A DNA stretch of 36,478 nt from Planctomycetaceae bacterium (GCA_020426325.1 JAGQQG010000057.1:1-36478), one strand, 5' to 3'. Shown: positions 9,076 to 18,368, numbered from the stretch's first letter. Notes: generated from the letters alone by a model not told the origin. Program-made: numbers and translations.

Positions 9076-10506
9076 ATGGTCCGCATAGTCTCCCTGTCGG
9101 TGCTGCTCACACTGATCGTCATCCTTGGGCTGACGTTCTTTCAGGTGCTAGCGCCGTTCATTCTGCCGCTATTTCTAGCTGGCGTCTTCACTATTCTGTC
9201 GCAGCCGCTTTTTCGGTACTTCATCGACCGCACGAACAAACGGGTGCGACTGGCGGCTGGCCTGACGACCGGAACGATCATGGCCAGCATCATGATCCCG
9301 ATCACGCTGGCCACCGTGCTGGCGTCGCTGCAACTGTTTGTCGTCGCGACCAAGCTGACCGATCGAGACTGGACAAAGACCTTCCGCGACAAGACTGAAG
9401 CTCCGCTGCAATCAGTCAGCGATTTCCTCAACGCACGGCTGAGCGAGAGCCGGTTCGACGATGGCGATGACGAGCCAGACGAGGCCGAATCACGCATGGA
9501 TGGCGAGGAGCAATCGGTTGAGGAAGAGCCGAAGGAGCCCGAGATTACACCCGAGCAGTCACTTGAGTCGATCGATGAACCTAAGGGAACCTCCGAAGGA
9601 CCAGCAGGTACTCTCGAAGAGGCAGCGGCGGTTGAGCAGCTTGCTGACGACGAGTCCGACGAAAGCTCGATGCTCGAACAGGATCTGGACGAGGTCCGGT
9701 TCACGCCGCTCAAAATCCGCAAGCAGCTGGGAGAAAGAATGCGCGGGTCGCTCGAAAACCTGGCGAGCCGGTCCTTAGGAGGGCATACGTTCGACTTTCT
9801 GTCGAGTTCGGTCGCTGCGGTGATCTCGGCGATCGTGTCATTTCTGGTATTCGTGATAGCACTCTACTACTTCCTCGCGGATGGGACGACGTTACTCGCA
9901 GCGACGGAGAAACTCATCCCGGTGCACGCCGAGTATCAGCGGCAGATGCTCGATGAGTTCTCGCGGGTCGTGCGGTCGGTCGTGATGGCGACGTTCTTCG
10001 CTGGTCTCGTGCAGGGGATCGCGACGGTTGCCGCGTTGTGGGTCTTCAAGTTCGATCATCTGCTCGTGCTGCTCGCCCTCTCGGTACTCAGTTCGCTGAT
10101 CCCGCTGCTCGGGACATGGCTTGTGTGGGGGCCGTGTGCGTTGTGGCTTCTTTGGAACGGGCACTGGATTCAGGCCCTGCTGCTCACGCTCTATGGTGCC
10201 ATCTTTGTGGGCTTGCTGGATAACGTGGTCCGGACGTATGTCCTCAACTCAAACACCAAGTTGCACCCGCTCCTGGCATTCATCAGTGTGCTCGGCGGGT
10301 TGCAGACGATGGGCCTGTGGGGCATGTTCATTGGACCGATCGTCGCTTCGTGCCTGCACGCGTTGGTAAAAATCTTCAACCATGAACTGGCTGCTCTGTC
10401 GCTGGAGAAGTTCGGCGATCAGGCGAAACTTCCGAAGGCCCTGCAGGATGCTGCCGACTCGGGGGCGTCCTCCGCGGTCCATCCAAGTGGCCCACCAACC
10501 TCGTAG
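9076..10506 (+). CDS. AI-2E/PerM-family membrane protein with long acidic insert
   Basis: This is a 476-residue member of the AI-2E transporter (PerM, UPF0118) family. The first three helices lie in residues 1-100. The second half contains the family-typical segments ALYYFLADG, FFAGLVQGIATVAALWVF, LIPLLGTWLVWGP and the C-terminal GLWGMFIGPIVASCLHAL. The family includes exporters of autoinducer-2 and Na+/H+ antiporters, so the substrate is unknown. I chose the ATG at 9076 because GAGAAG lies just upstream and it leads directly into the first helix; an upstream GTG at 9001 adds 25 residues with no signal. Residues about 128-206 form a highly acidic, low-complexity insert (Glu/Asp/Ser/Pro) where most relatives have only a short linker. 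That region is probably disordered. Confidence 0.88.
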   Translation: MVRIVSLSVLLTLIVILGLTFFQVLAPFILPLFLAGVFTILSQPLFRYFIDRTNKRVRLAAGLTTGTIMASIMIPITLATVLASLQLFVVATKLTDRDWTKTFRDKTEAPLQSVSDFLNARLSESRFDDGDDEPDEAESRMDGEEQSVEEEPKEPEITPEQSLESIDEPKGTSEGPAGTLEEAAAVEQLADDESDESSMLEQDLDEVRFTPLKIRKQLGERMRGSLENLASRSLGGHTFDFLSSSVAAVISAIVSFLVFVIALYYFLADGTTLLAATEKLIPVHAEYQRQMLDEFSRVVRSVVMATFFAGLVQGIATVAALWVFKFDHLLVLLALSVLSSLIPLLGTWLVWGPCALWLLWNGHWIQALLLTLYGAIFVGLLDNVVRTYVLNSNTKLHPLLAFISVLGGLQTMGLWGMFIGPIVASCLHALVKIFNHELAALSLEKFGDQAKLPKALQDAADSGASSAVHPSGPPTS

Positions 10507-10532
10507 ACTCTAATTCCACAGGAAGTAACCTC

Positions 10533-11600
10533 ATGAGAAACGTGCGACCACTTGCCTTGTCTGGTCTGATCATCCTGGCCAGTTGGATCGGTGGACACTC
10601 AGCATGGGCCAGCGAGTCCGATGGCCGGTTGGACATCTACTTCATTGATGTCGAAGGTGGGGCGGCCAACCTCATCGTCACGCCGACCAATGAGTCGATC
10701 CTCATCGACTCCGGTTACCCCGACAACAATGGTCGCGACCGTGATCGTATACTGGATGTCGTGCGAAACGTCGCAGGGCTGGAGCGGATCGATCATGCGG
10801 TCGTCTCGCATTGGCATCTGGATCATTACGGCAATCATGCGGCTCTCGCTGCGGAGATCCCGATCGGCCAGTTCTGGGACCGGGGCATCCCCGACGCCTT
10901 GCAGGAAGACAAGGACTTCGAGACCCGCATTGCCGACTACCGGTCGGCCAGTCAGAACGAATCCCGAACGTTGCGCGCCGGTAACACGTTTGAACTCGAC
11001 TCACCCGAAACGCGGCTGACAGTCAAGGTCGTGACAGCAAGCCGTGAGGTCATCGACAACACGGGGATCCCCAATCCCCATGCTGGCGAAAGCGAACCGA
11101 TGCCCGAGGACACGTCCGACAACGCAGCCAGTGTGAGCCTGCTGTTCACGTTCGGCAAGTTCAAATACCTCACCTGCGGCGATCTCACATGGAACGTGGA
11201 GGCCGCGTTGGTCACTCCCAATAATCCGATCGGCATGGTCGATCTGTTTATGGTCACTCATCACGGACTGCCGACCAGCAATAACCCGGCCCTCGTCCAC
11301 GCGATTGACCCGACGGTAGCCGTCATGTGCAACGGACCGACCAAGGGGGGACACGAACAGACAATCGCGACCCTCAAAGGGGTGAAGTCACTCCAGAACT
11401 GGTATCAACTGCACCGCAACGTCAATCTGCCCGACGAGGCACAGGCCCCGAAAGCGTTCATCGCCAACAGCGACCCCACCGTGAACTGCGAGGGCATCTG
11501 GGTGAAAGCCAGCGTCGCGGCGGATGGTGAGAGCTATACTGTGCAGATTGGTCCGAATGGCAAACCGCAAACCTACCAGACTCGGGAGAAAGTGAGATGA
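10533..11600 (+). CDS. exported metallo-beta-lactamase-fold hydrolase (ComEC-like type)
   Basis: This is a 355-residue protein with a Sec signal peptide (residues 1-26, ending HSAWA) and an MBL fold. The metal-binding motif HxHxDH is seen as SHWHLDHYGNH, followed by later fold residues TCGDLTW and VTHHGLPTSNN. The start DIYFIDVEGGAANLIV and ILIDSGYP resemble the soluble hydrolase domain of ComEC/Rec2-type proteins, but there is no channel domain here. The substrate is unknown. AGGAAG lies about 7 bases before the ATG. Its stop overlaps the start of the next gene (ATGA), so the two are translationally coupled. Confidence 0.88.
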   Translation: MRNVRPLALSGLIILASWIGGHSAWASESDGRLDIYFIDVEGGAANLIVTPTNESILIDSGYPDNNGRDRDRILDVVRNVAGLERIDHAVVSHWHLDHYGNHAALAAEIPIGQFWDRGIPDALQEDKDFETRIADYRSASQNESRTLRAGNTFELDSPETRLTVKVVTASREVIDNTGIPNPHAGESEPMPEDTSDNAASVSLLFTFGKFKYLTCGDLTWNVEAALVTPNNPIGMVDLFMVTHHGLPTSNNPALVHAIDPTVAVMCNGPTKGGHEQTIATLKGVKSLQNWYQLHRNVNLPDEAQAPKAFIANSDPTVNCEGIWVKASVAADGESYTVQIGPNGKPQTYQTREKVR

Positions 11601-12547
11601 GTCAAACACGTCGAGAATTTATGGGAACAGTCAGCACAGCAGCGGCCGTATGTCTCACGACCAAGGTCGATGCGAATGATGATCCACCTTCAGATCCCGG
11701 CTACATCGATGCCCATTCGCACATCTGGACGCGGGACATTGAGGCGTATCCGCTGGCAAATGGGAACACGCTGGATGATCTCAAGCCGCCTAGTTTCACG
11801 ACGGAGGAGTTGCTGGAACTGGTGAGGCCGCATGGTGTGACGCGGATCGTGCTGATTCAGCACCGGCCGTACCACGGAGTCGACAATTCGTACATGCTGG
11901 ATTCGATCAAGAAGTACCCCGGAGTCTTCACCGCCGTTGCCTGTGTGGACGCGACGAAGAGTGATGTCACCAGCGAAATGTCGAGACTGCAAAAAGAAGG
12001 GGCCGGTGCATTTCGTATCACCCCGTCCGAAGATGGAACCACGCCGTGGACCGAGAGCAAAGGGGTCCGCAGCATGTGGCAGCACGCCGGTGAGCATGGG
12101 ATGACAATCTGCCCGCTCATCAATCCCGAGCACCTGCCGATGGCCGACAAGATGTGCGAAGAGTATCCCGATACGCCAGTCGTCATTGATCACTTCTCAC
12201 GAATCGGCGGGGATGGCGTGATTCGCGAAACGGACCTGAAGACCCTCGCCGGTCTGGCCCGTCACAAACACACGCACGTGAAGGTGTCCGCGTTTTACGC
12301 CTTCGGAAAGAAACAGCCTCCGTATGATGACCTCATCTCGATGATCCGCCGCTTGTACGATGCGTACGGTCCCGAACGGCTGATGTGGGCCAGCGATCTC
12401 CCCTATCAGCTGAATGGCGATAACACATACGGCGACTCCCTGGCACTCATCCGGGAGCGGATCGACTTCCTGTCGCCTGCGGACAAAGAGTGGCTGCTTC
12501 GCAAGACGGCTGCCCGCGTTTACTTCGGCGAATCGGTCTCCGCCTGA
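11597..12547 (+). CDS. Tat-exported amidohydrolase 2 family protein
   Basis: This is a 316-residue protein of the amidohydrolase-2/COG3618 TIM-barrel type. The N-terminus is a Tat signal with twin arginines (QTRREFMGTVSTAAAVCL), so it is likely exported folded. Metal-site features: DAHSHIW near residues 35-41 (HxH), a mid-barrel DHFSRIGGDG, and a late Asp in WASDLPYQ. Relatives hydrolyse lactones or decarboxylate aromatic acids; the substrate here is unknown. It overlaps the MBL gene upstream by 4 bases, so the two likely act in one pathway outside the cytoplasm. Its 3' end overlaps that of the convergent PQQ-type gene by 28 bases. Confidence 0.88.
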   Translation: MSQTRREFMGTVSTAAAVCLTTKVDANDDPPSDPGYIDAHSHIWTRDIEAYPLANGNTLDDLKPPSFTTEELLELVRPHGVTRIVLIQHRPYHGVDNSYMLDSIKKYPGVFTAVACVDATKSDVTSEMSRLQKEGAGAFRITPSEDGTTPWTESKGVRSMWQHAGEHGMTICPLINPEHLPMADKMCEEYPDTPVVIDHFSRIGGDGVIRETDLKTLAGLARHKHTHVKVSAFYAFGKKQPPYDDLISMIRRLYDAYGPERLMWASDLPYQLNGDNTYGDSLALIRERIDFLSPADKEWLLRKTAARVYFGESVSA

Positions 12548-14667
12548 ACAGCCGAAGTGTCAATCGGTGCGAGGCGAAAGGCCGTCAGGTGATCCGGACC
12601 GGACACCAGCAGCCGGTCATGGCCAAGCACGATATGTCCTCCGCTGACGCCGAGGATGTCGGTGAGCGAATATCGTTGGACGGCCAGTCCCGTCCGGCGA
12701 TCGATCGTGTAGAGCGACTCATGCGTCGGCCAGAAGATGTGGTCGCCTGCGATCGCACCGCGTCCGTAGCCGAATCCTGCCGGATCGTCATAACCAAATC
12801 GCCAGTTGGTTTGGCCAGTGAGAGTGTCGATCGACCAGAGTTGGTCGCCACTTACATAGAGGTCCGTGCCCGCGACGCCGAGGAGATGGACAGTGCGTGA
12901 CGGGAATGACCGGCTCCAAACGAGAGTGCCGGTCTGCAGGTCAATAGCCATCAACCGGTCTGAATCGTTCGGCTTCACGTAGACCCGCCCGTCGCAGATC
13001 AGTGGAGGTAACAGACCGTACAAACTTTCCTCGCTCCGTTCGGTCGGAGAGGGCGGATCCGAAGCGTACGTGACTATCCAGCGGATCACGCCTGTTTCGG
13101 TATCCAGCGATGCGATGGCGCCAAGATCGGTTGAACAATAGACACGGTCTCCGGACAGACTCAGGAGTTGATGCCCCAGTTGCACACGCCCTTCCAGCGG
13201 TGCTGCCAGCGCCTGACAGATCGTCTGCTGCCAGATCAGCTTTCCATCTTCGGCGGACAGGCAGGCCACCGCCTGTTCGGGCTGTGTAACCGTTCGCATC
13301 AGCGGGATGTAAAGTCGATCCCCGCCTGAGACCGGCGTCCCCGTCATCTGCCAGCCATGATCGAAAACCTCGTCAGCGACGATGAACCATTTCAGCAGCC
13401 CCTCTCCCTCGCCGATGTCCAGAGAAACCAGCCGCGTCGGAGAAGGTTGTAGTCGTGCCTCAGGCAGAGTCAGGATCGACGGGCCGGTGAGTGCGAACAA
13501 CCTCCCCTGATCGATCGTCGTTGTGTATCGCGGAACGCCTACCGCCGGACGCAGGAGCGGACGAATCGCGAGAGTCTTGAATGGGGGATAGATGTTGCCG
13601 ATGTCAGACTCGTCGTCCGTCGGCCAACGCTGTTTCCCGTCGGACAACCGGAGAGCGCGAATCGATTGTCCGTCGTGAAAGAACGCAACCTCTCCCGAGA
13701 TGACGGGATACCTGCCCAAAGGGCCGACCTCACCCAAGGCCGAGCGGTCTCGTTCCCACTGCTGAACGCTGAGCGGGGCCAGCGGGATCATCCACTGTGG
13801 TCCGTCGATGAAGAGCTGTGAGGCCACCGCACCGTTTCGAGCAGAGTCACGAGCAAAGGTTGGCCAGCTCTCGATCGACGGATAACGCGACCAAGCGAGT
13901 GACTCCTGAAGCACATCGCTGAGTAACTCGGTCCAGATTCCCTTACGACCTGCGATTGTTCCTTGAGCTGACGGATGCTGCTCAGAAAAGGTGTGCAACT
14001 CGCTTTCGGCCCGGGCAAAGTCCTGTTCAACGATGCTGCACATAACGAGGCGTGCGTGGACGTCAGCGGCTGAATAATCGGAGTCTGGATAAGTCAACCA
14101 TCGGGAGTGGCCGCTGTCTCCATCGACGGGTAACAGTTGCGACCAAGTCTGTCGTGCAGCGGCGATGTGGCCATCCTCCCATTGCCATTCACCCAACTGC
14201 CACAGCGCATCGTCCCCCCAACTGCTGGCGTAGGCATCCCGCAACAACGTCCGCAGCCCCTCAGCGTCTCTGATCAGCACCGACTGCTCGAACTGCTGCC
14301 CGGCCCATCCGTCGGTCTGCTCACGATACACTCTGAGTCCGTCCGCAGGCAGCTGTGTCGTGATGAGACGGGCTGCATCAACGGCGTTGAGATAACGGCT
14401 GGAGCCCACATTCACGAGTGAGTCAGGGAAGTCTTCCGCGACACGGTCGAGGGCAAGGATGGCCTCGGACCACTGTTGTTGTTCAATCAGGCCGCGGATG
14501 TTTTCAACCTGTTTCGCAACCAATAGCGGCACATCCAGGGTGACCGATTCCCGCAGCGGCACGGAGGTCTGCTGAGCGATGAGAACTTCCGTCGACTCGC
14601 TCCACTGAATGGTCACACAAGCAAGTGAGAGGATGAACGAACAGCGGCGGCGACCACGCGAGTTCAT
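12520..14667 (-). CDS. exported PQQ-like beta-propeller protein with N-terminal helical domain
   Basis: This is a 715-residue protein starting at the ATG at 14665-14667, which overlaps the stop of the small membrane protein gene by ATGA. The open frame extends much further upstream but only through other genes. The N-terminal 30 residues resemble a signal peptide (basic RGRRR then FILSLACVTI). Residues about 45-270 look helical, TPR-like in character (dam of 'AARQTWSQLL' and 'DFARAESEL' type repeats). The rest is a PQQ/quinoprotein propeller with repeated motifs such as DTETGVIRWIV, DLQTGTLVWSRS and DTLTGQTNWRFG. These beta-propellers act as scaffolds or redox enzymes; I see no evidence that PQQ is bound. 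It is the last gene of the operon that starts with the Nudix gene. Confidence 0.88.
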   Translation of the reverse strand: MNSRGRRRCSFILSLACVTIQWSESTEVLIAQQTSVPLRESVTLDVPLLVAKQVENIRGLIEQQQWSEAILALDRVAEDFPDSLVNVGSSRYLNAVDAARLITTQLPADGLRVYREQTDGWAGQQFEQSVLIRDAEGLRTLLRDAYASSWGDDALWQLGEWQWEDGHIAAARQTWSQLLPVDGDSGHSRWLTYPDSDYSAADVHARLVMCSIVEQDFARAESELHTFSEQHPSAQGTIAGRKGIWTELLSDVLQESLAWSRYPSIESWPTFARDSARNGAVASQLFIDGPQWMIPLAPLSVQQWERDRSALGEVGPLGRYPVISGEVAFFHDGQSIRALRLSDGKQRWPTDDESDIGNIYPPFKTLAIRPLLRPAVGVPRYTTTIDQGRLFALTGPSILTLPEARLQPSPTRLVSLDIGEGEGLLKWFIVADEVFDHGWQMTGTPVSGGDRLYIPLMRTVTQPEQAVACLSAEDGKLIWQQTICQALAAPLEGRVQLGHQLLSLSGDRVYCSTDLGAIASLDTETGVIRWIVTYASDPPSPTERSEESLYGLLPPLICDGRVYVKPNDSDRLMAIDLQTGTLVWSRSFPSRTVHLLGVAGTDLYVSGDQLWSIDTLTGQTNWRFGYDDPAGFGYGRGAIAGDHIFWPTHESLYTIDRRTGLAVQRYSLTDILGVSGGHIVLGHDRLLVSGPDHLTAFRLAPIDTSAVQAETDSPK

Positions 14668-14834
14668 TTGACGGGGTCTCGCAGGCGATGCCCGATCCAG
14701 AACACGACCACGCCGACCAGTGTGAGCGCGGGCATGTAGATGAGCTTGAATCCAAAGTTCAGCTGCCAGAGGATGAGCAAGGGCAAAAACACCAACGCTG
14801 CGAACTGAAGCAGGAATCCCAGTTGATTTCGCAT
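14664..14834 (-). CDS. 56-residue membrane protein
   Basis: This short gene reads from an ATG at 14832-14834 to a TGA at 14664-14666. The protein begins MRNQLGFLLQFAALVFLPLL, has a second hydrophobic stretch (LIYMPALTLVGVVVFWIG) and ends RLRDPVK, so it should span the membrane twice. Its stop overlaps the start of the PQQ gene (ATGA), and it lies 32 bases after the cupredoxin-like gene. The coupling on both sides and a sensible hairpin topology support it as real. No strong ribosome-binding site is visible. Function is unknown; it may anchor or assist its operon partners. Confidence 0.75.
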   Translation of the reverse strand: MRNQLGFLLQFAALVFLPLLILWQLNFGFKLIYMPALTLVGVVVFWIGHRLRDPVK

Positions 14835-14866
14835 GAACAAATGACTCGCAGTACGAACGAATGAAT

Positions 14867-15628
14867 TCAGTCTTTGGCCAGATCGTCGATGCTGATTTCG
14901 ATCGGTGGCATGTCAACCGTTTGATCAGCCATGATCTCAACATCGAGAGACTTACTGATCCAGCCGGCCCGCTCTTGCCACACGCGGAACGTCTGTTTCC
15001 CGACGGGAAGCTGTTCGATCACGAACTCACCCTTTTCATCCGTGACAGCCGCATACGGATGGTTAATCACCAGCCAGTGTGCCTGCATCCAGGGGTGCAG
15101 ATCGCACGTCACCTTCATTGGAATCGGTTCCGGAAGCCTAAACTTGAGTGGCACGCCCTCACGATTTTTCGGCTGAATCAGGAAGTTTTCAGGTGAGTTG
15201 AATGCCGGATGGGTATGGGTGTTGTGGTTGGTCGGATCGTCTGATTTCACGAGGACTGTCTGATCTGTCTGCACGATCATCGCATGAGGAAAGAACCGAC
15301 ATCCCCTCTGATCGAAGACGAGCTCCTGCTCATCGCTTGCAAGCAGATCGGGATGAATCTCCTTCGGTTTGCGTTTCAAAAACACAAACACATCCGCGAT
15401 ACCGTGAGTATTGGCGTCGACTCGCAGAGAGTCGTCGGGCACTTCTTGTACCGTACAGACAGCATCCTTCACGGCACTGTCTCCCTTGGCCACCAACGGT
15501 GCGATTTCAGGTAATTCGCCCGCGAGCACAACTCGGCCCTTCACCGCGCCCCAGTCACCGGCGTGAAGCGCGGGCTCGCTGATGAGCAGGAGTACAACGA
15601 TAGATAAAGGTCGTGCGAACAAAATCAA
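14867..15628 (-). CDS. exported cupredoxin-like protein (methylamine-utilization/plastocyanin type)
   Basis: This is a 253-residue protein from a TTG at 15626-15628. The start is chosen because AGGAGT at 15635-15640 is spaced six bases away; a GTG at 15650-15652 adds eight residues but has no site. Residues 1-23 are a Sec signal (ending PALHA). Conserved copper-site candidates are His in NHNTHTH (135-140), then Cys175, His178 and Met181 in CDLHPWM, which fit the Cys-x2-His-x2-Met pattern of blue-copper proteins. A C-terminal part (about 190-240) resembles a carboxypeptidase regulatory-like beta-sandwich (TDEKGEFVIEQLPVGKQTF). It is likely a periplasmic electron carrier or copper protein. The upstream Nudix gene stops within the ribosome-binding site, so the two are co-transcribed. 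Confidence 0.8.
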   Translation of the reverse strand: MILFARPLSIVVLLLISEPALHAGDWGAVKGRVVLAGELPEIAPLVAKGDSAVKDAVCTVQEVPDDSLRVDANTHGIADVFVFLKRKPKEIHPDLLASDEQELVFDQRGCRFFPHAMIVQTDQTVLVKSDDPTNHNTHTHPAFNSPENFLIQPKNREGVPLKFRLPEPIPMKVTCDLHPWMQAHWLVINHPYAAVTDEKGEFVIEQLPVGKQTFRVWQERAGWISKSLDVEIMADQTVDMPPIEISIDDLAKD

Positions 15629-15632
15629 TGGG

Positions 15633-16199
15633 TTACTCCTCAACGGGATCACATGATCTGCTGGTGTCGAGGGCCTGATCTCGAAGCCAGACTCCCGCGA
15701 AGACCTTCGGGTCGATCAACATTGACTCACGCTCGCGGGCACGAAGCCAGTCACCGAGTTCGTGAAGCGTGACCGTGTGAACGACGATCGACTCTGACTC
15801 GTCACCGCCGCCTGGACCGTGTTTTGTCAAGCCTTCTGCAATATAGATCGTGACGGTCTCCGATGTGAGGCCGGGAGAGGTCGGAACTGTACAGAGTTCT
15901 CGGAAAGACGTCGCGATGTAACCGGTCTCCTCCTCCAACTCGCGAGCTGCGGCGGTCGCAGAAGACTCGCCATCGAAGTCTTCGGTATCACCTGCGAGAC
16001 CAGCCGGAATGTCGATCACCCGTCGCTTGACCGCGGGCCGGTATTGTTCTGTCAGGATCAACTCGTCCTGGTCGGTCACAGCCACGATGGCGACCACGTC
16101 ATGGCCTCGCTCACGCTCAGCGTACTCCCAGCCGTTGTCATTGACCAGCCGCACAAAGCGTCCGCGGGCAATCACGTTCAACTCGGGTGAATTCGACAT
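15633..16199 (-). CDS. Nudix hydrolase (ADP-ribose pyrophosphatase-like)
   Basis: This is a 188-residue protein from the ATG at 16197-16199. The Nudix box is clear: ESSATAAARELEEETGYI, with the REL-x-EE-x-G core that binds Mg2+. The region before it (RVIDIPAGLAG) and the N-terminal RGRFVRLVNDNGWEYAERER match the ADP-ribose pyrophosphatase branch, which hydrolyses ADP-ribose or similar dinucleotides to monophosphates. Two extra residues lie between the first Gly and Glu of the box compared with the textbook pattern. The start is inferred from homology to the family's usual N-terminus; the upstream codons add about 21 residues. It is first in the operon with the cupredoxin-like, small membrane and PQQ proteins. 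Confidence 0.87.
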   Translation of the reverse strand: MSNSPELNVIARGRFVRLVNDNGWEYAERERGHDVVAIVAVTDQDELILTEQYRPAVKRRVIDIPAGLAGDTEDFDGESSATAAARELEEETGYIATSFRELCTVPTSPGLTSETVTIYIAEGLTKHGPGGGDESESIVVHTVTLHELGDWLRARERESMLIDPKVFAGVWLRDQALDTSRSCDPVEE

Positions 16200-16360
16200 C
16201 GGCGGCTGATCGTTGCTGCGGGAGTTCCGTAGGAAGTTGTTGATTGTTCCCTGTGATCTCAAGCCGTATCATACACGGCATCAACCTGTCATGCACTGTC
16301 CGGCCTTTGCCGGATCTCTCCATATTAAATTCAGCCACGGTCCGCTTTGAGGAAGAACTG

Positions 16361-17272
16361 ATGACACGCATTTTGTCTGCTTTTGCACTGCTCGGCGCCA
16401 TCCTCTGCACAATGTCAGTGTCAGAAGCTGCTGACAAGTCGTCACCCACACGCATTCTGTTCCTCACGCAGAGTCAGGGATTTGTACATGGGTCGGTGAA
16501 GCGTCCAGGGGAAGACGCTGTTCAGCTGGCTCCTGCGGAAATTGCGATGGTGCAGCTGGGGCAACAATCGGGGCTGTTTGACTGCGACTGCACGCAGGAT
16601 GCGGAAGCCGACTTCACCAAGGAGAATCTGCAGAACTACGACATTGTTGCCTTCTATACCACGGGAGAGTTGCCGATCGCCGATGCGGATCGGGACTATT
16701 TCGTAAATGAGTGGTTGAAGGAAAAGGGGCACGGCTGGATTGGCTTCCACTCAGCCGCTGACACTTATCGCACCGAAAACCCCGAGCACAAATGGTATTG
16801 GGATCTTTGCGGAGGTAGCTTCATTCGTCATCCCTGGGGGTCAGGAAGCCATGTGACACTGGCCGTCCATGACACCGATCATCCACTCGCCAAGCCGTTC
16901 GGCAGCGAATACAAGGTGCAGGATGAGATCTACATGTACTCTCACTGGAATCCCGAGAACGTTCGTGTGCTGATGAGCCTCGACTACGCCGGGAGTCCGA
17001 CTGACAATGTCGTCGATGTCGCACACGGCTATCATGTGCCCGTTGCCTGGGTGCGGTCCTGGGGGGATGGCAAAGTTTACTTCAACAACCTTGGGCATCG
17101 GGAAGAGACCTGGACCAATCCCGATTTTCTGGAATCCATCACCGAGGCCGTGAAGTGGATTCGGGGTGACATCGAGGGAGCCACCCAGCCCAATCCGGAG
17201 GTCTCCCGTGAGTGGGAGGCCAAGTCACGTCAGGATGCCCGTAAACTCGGCTTCAAGGTCGAGAACGACTGA
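16361..17272 (+). CDS. secreted ThuA-like domain protein
   Basis: This is a 303-residue protein. The ATG at 16361 is preceded by AGGAAG about 7 bases away; the open frame extends upstream with no supported start. Residues 1-24 are a Sec signal ([20 protein letters not shown]). The remainder is the ThuA-like class I glutamine amidotransferase fold: [15 protein letters not shown] at the start, [29 protein letters not shown], and late [20 protein letters not shown]. ThuA proteins are linked to trehalose or sugar utilisation, and secreted copies are abundant in planctomycetes. The exact substrate is unknown. The kinase gene follows 85 bases on. Confidence 0.9.
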   Translation: MTRILSAFALLGAILCTMSVSEAADKSSPTRILFLTQSQGFVHGSVKRPGEDAVQLAPAEIAMVQLGQQSGLFDCDCTQDAEADFTKENLQNYDIVAFYTTGELPIADADRDYFVNEWLKEKGHGWIGFHSAADTYRTENPEHKWYWDLCGGSFIRHPWGSGSHVTLAVHDTDHPLAKPFGSEYKVQDEIYMYSHWNPENVRVLMSLDYAGSPTDNVVDVAHGYHVPVAWVRSWGDGKVYFNNLGHREETWTNPDFLESITEAVKWIRGDIEGATQPNPEVSREWEAKSRQDARKLGFKVEND

Positions 17273-17357
17273 CTTTGGCGTTGATCGGTTCAGCCGCGAT
17301 GCAGATCTGTACGGCAAGACCACCTCGCCGGTCTGTGCCATTGACCAGGAGAAATTG

Positions 17358-18368
17358 ATGCCCATGGACCGGCAAAGTTATCCCAAAATCATTCTGTCCG
17401 GGACCGATCCAGACCTCCCCGATCCGTGTCCGACCGGCACTGCCCGGTATGCCGATTATCAGGAGATGACGCGAAGCGGGAAAACGCAACTTCATTCCTG
17501 CTGGGATACTCTGACAGGGCGGGTCGTCGTGATGAAGCGTCTCCTGCCAGAGTATGCGATCGACAAAAAGGAGCGGCGTCGTTTTCTCAGAGAGGCTCGG
17601 GTGACCGCTCAGTTACAACATCCGAACACGGTCCCGGTCTACGATGTCGGGCGGGATGAGAATGGTGATCTGTACTTTACGATGAAACGGATCGCCGGTG
17701 AGAATCTGTTCGAGATCATGAAACGGCTGGCGCGGAATGATCACGAAACGGAAACTCATTATCCATTGATGTCGCTCCTCGACATCGTCCGCCGTGCGAG
17801 CCTCGCACTGGCATACGCCCACAATCATGGGGTGATCCACCGCGACATCAAACCCGAGAACATCTGGGTGGGACGTTTTGCTGAGGTGATTCTGCTCGAT
17901 TGGGGAGTGGCCAAAGTGTGGGGACAGCACGATGATCTGGAGGACCCGACCGATCTCTCTCCCCACGAAAAGCTCAAACAGACTGAAATGCCACTGGAGC
18001 CGCTGACGATCATGGGACAGCGACCGGGCACGCCATTGTATATGTCTCCCGAGCAAGTCCTCGGTCAGCCTTACATCGACGAGCGGACGGACATCTTCAG
18101 CATGGGAGTGCTGCTCTACGAAATGCTCGCCTTCAGAGAACCTTTTCGTGGCAGGACAATCGGCGAGACGTTCGATCGAATCATCAACGATGATCCAGTC
18201 CCGCCCCGGGAACAGGCTCCTGACCGACAGATCCCTCCAGCCGTCGAGGAGATCGCCCTGAAAGCCATGTCAAAGAATCCCGATGATCGGTATTCTTCTG
18301 CTCTAGAATTCATTGACGCCATAAGAGATGTCCAGCACGAACTCCCGGACACGCGTCCGTCAGAGTGA
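17358..18368 (+). CDS. soluble Ser/Thr protein kinase (PknB-like, DWG variant)
   Basis: This is a 336-residue protein beginning at the ATG at 17358, preceded by AGGAG six bases upstream. It has a Hanks-type kinase core: Lys60 (VVVMK), Glu79 in the C-helix (FLREARV), the catalytic loop HRDIKPEN (161-168), DWG (181-183) instead of DFG, and the activation segment [10 protein letters not shown] (224-233), then [13 protein letters not shown]. Phosphotransfer activity is likely. Oddities: the glycine-rich loop is poor ([20 protein letters not shown]), and the chain ends right after the kinase domain with no membrane helix or sensor. The target is unknown. DWG is a common variant among planctomycete kinases, from general knowledge. 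Confidence 0.9.
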   Translation: MPMDRQSYPKIILSGTDPDLPDPCPTGTARYADYQEMTRSGKTQLHSCWDTLTGRVVVMKRLLPEYAIDKKERRRFLREARVTAQLQHPNTVPVYDVGRDENGDLYFTMKRIAGENLFEIMKRLARNDHETETHYPLMSLLDIVRRASLALAYAHNHGVIHRDIKPENIWVGRFAEVILLDWGVAKVWGQHDDLEDPTDLSPHEKLKQTEMPLEPLTIMGQRPGTPLYMSPEQVLGQPYIDERTDIFSMGVLLYEMLAFREPFRGRTIGETFDRIINDDPVPPREQAPDRQIPPAVEEIALKAMSKNPDDRYSSALEFIDAIRDVQHELPDTRPSE

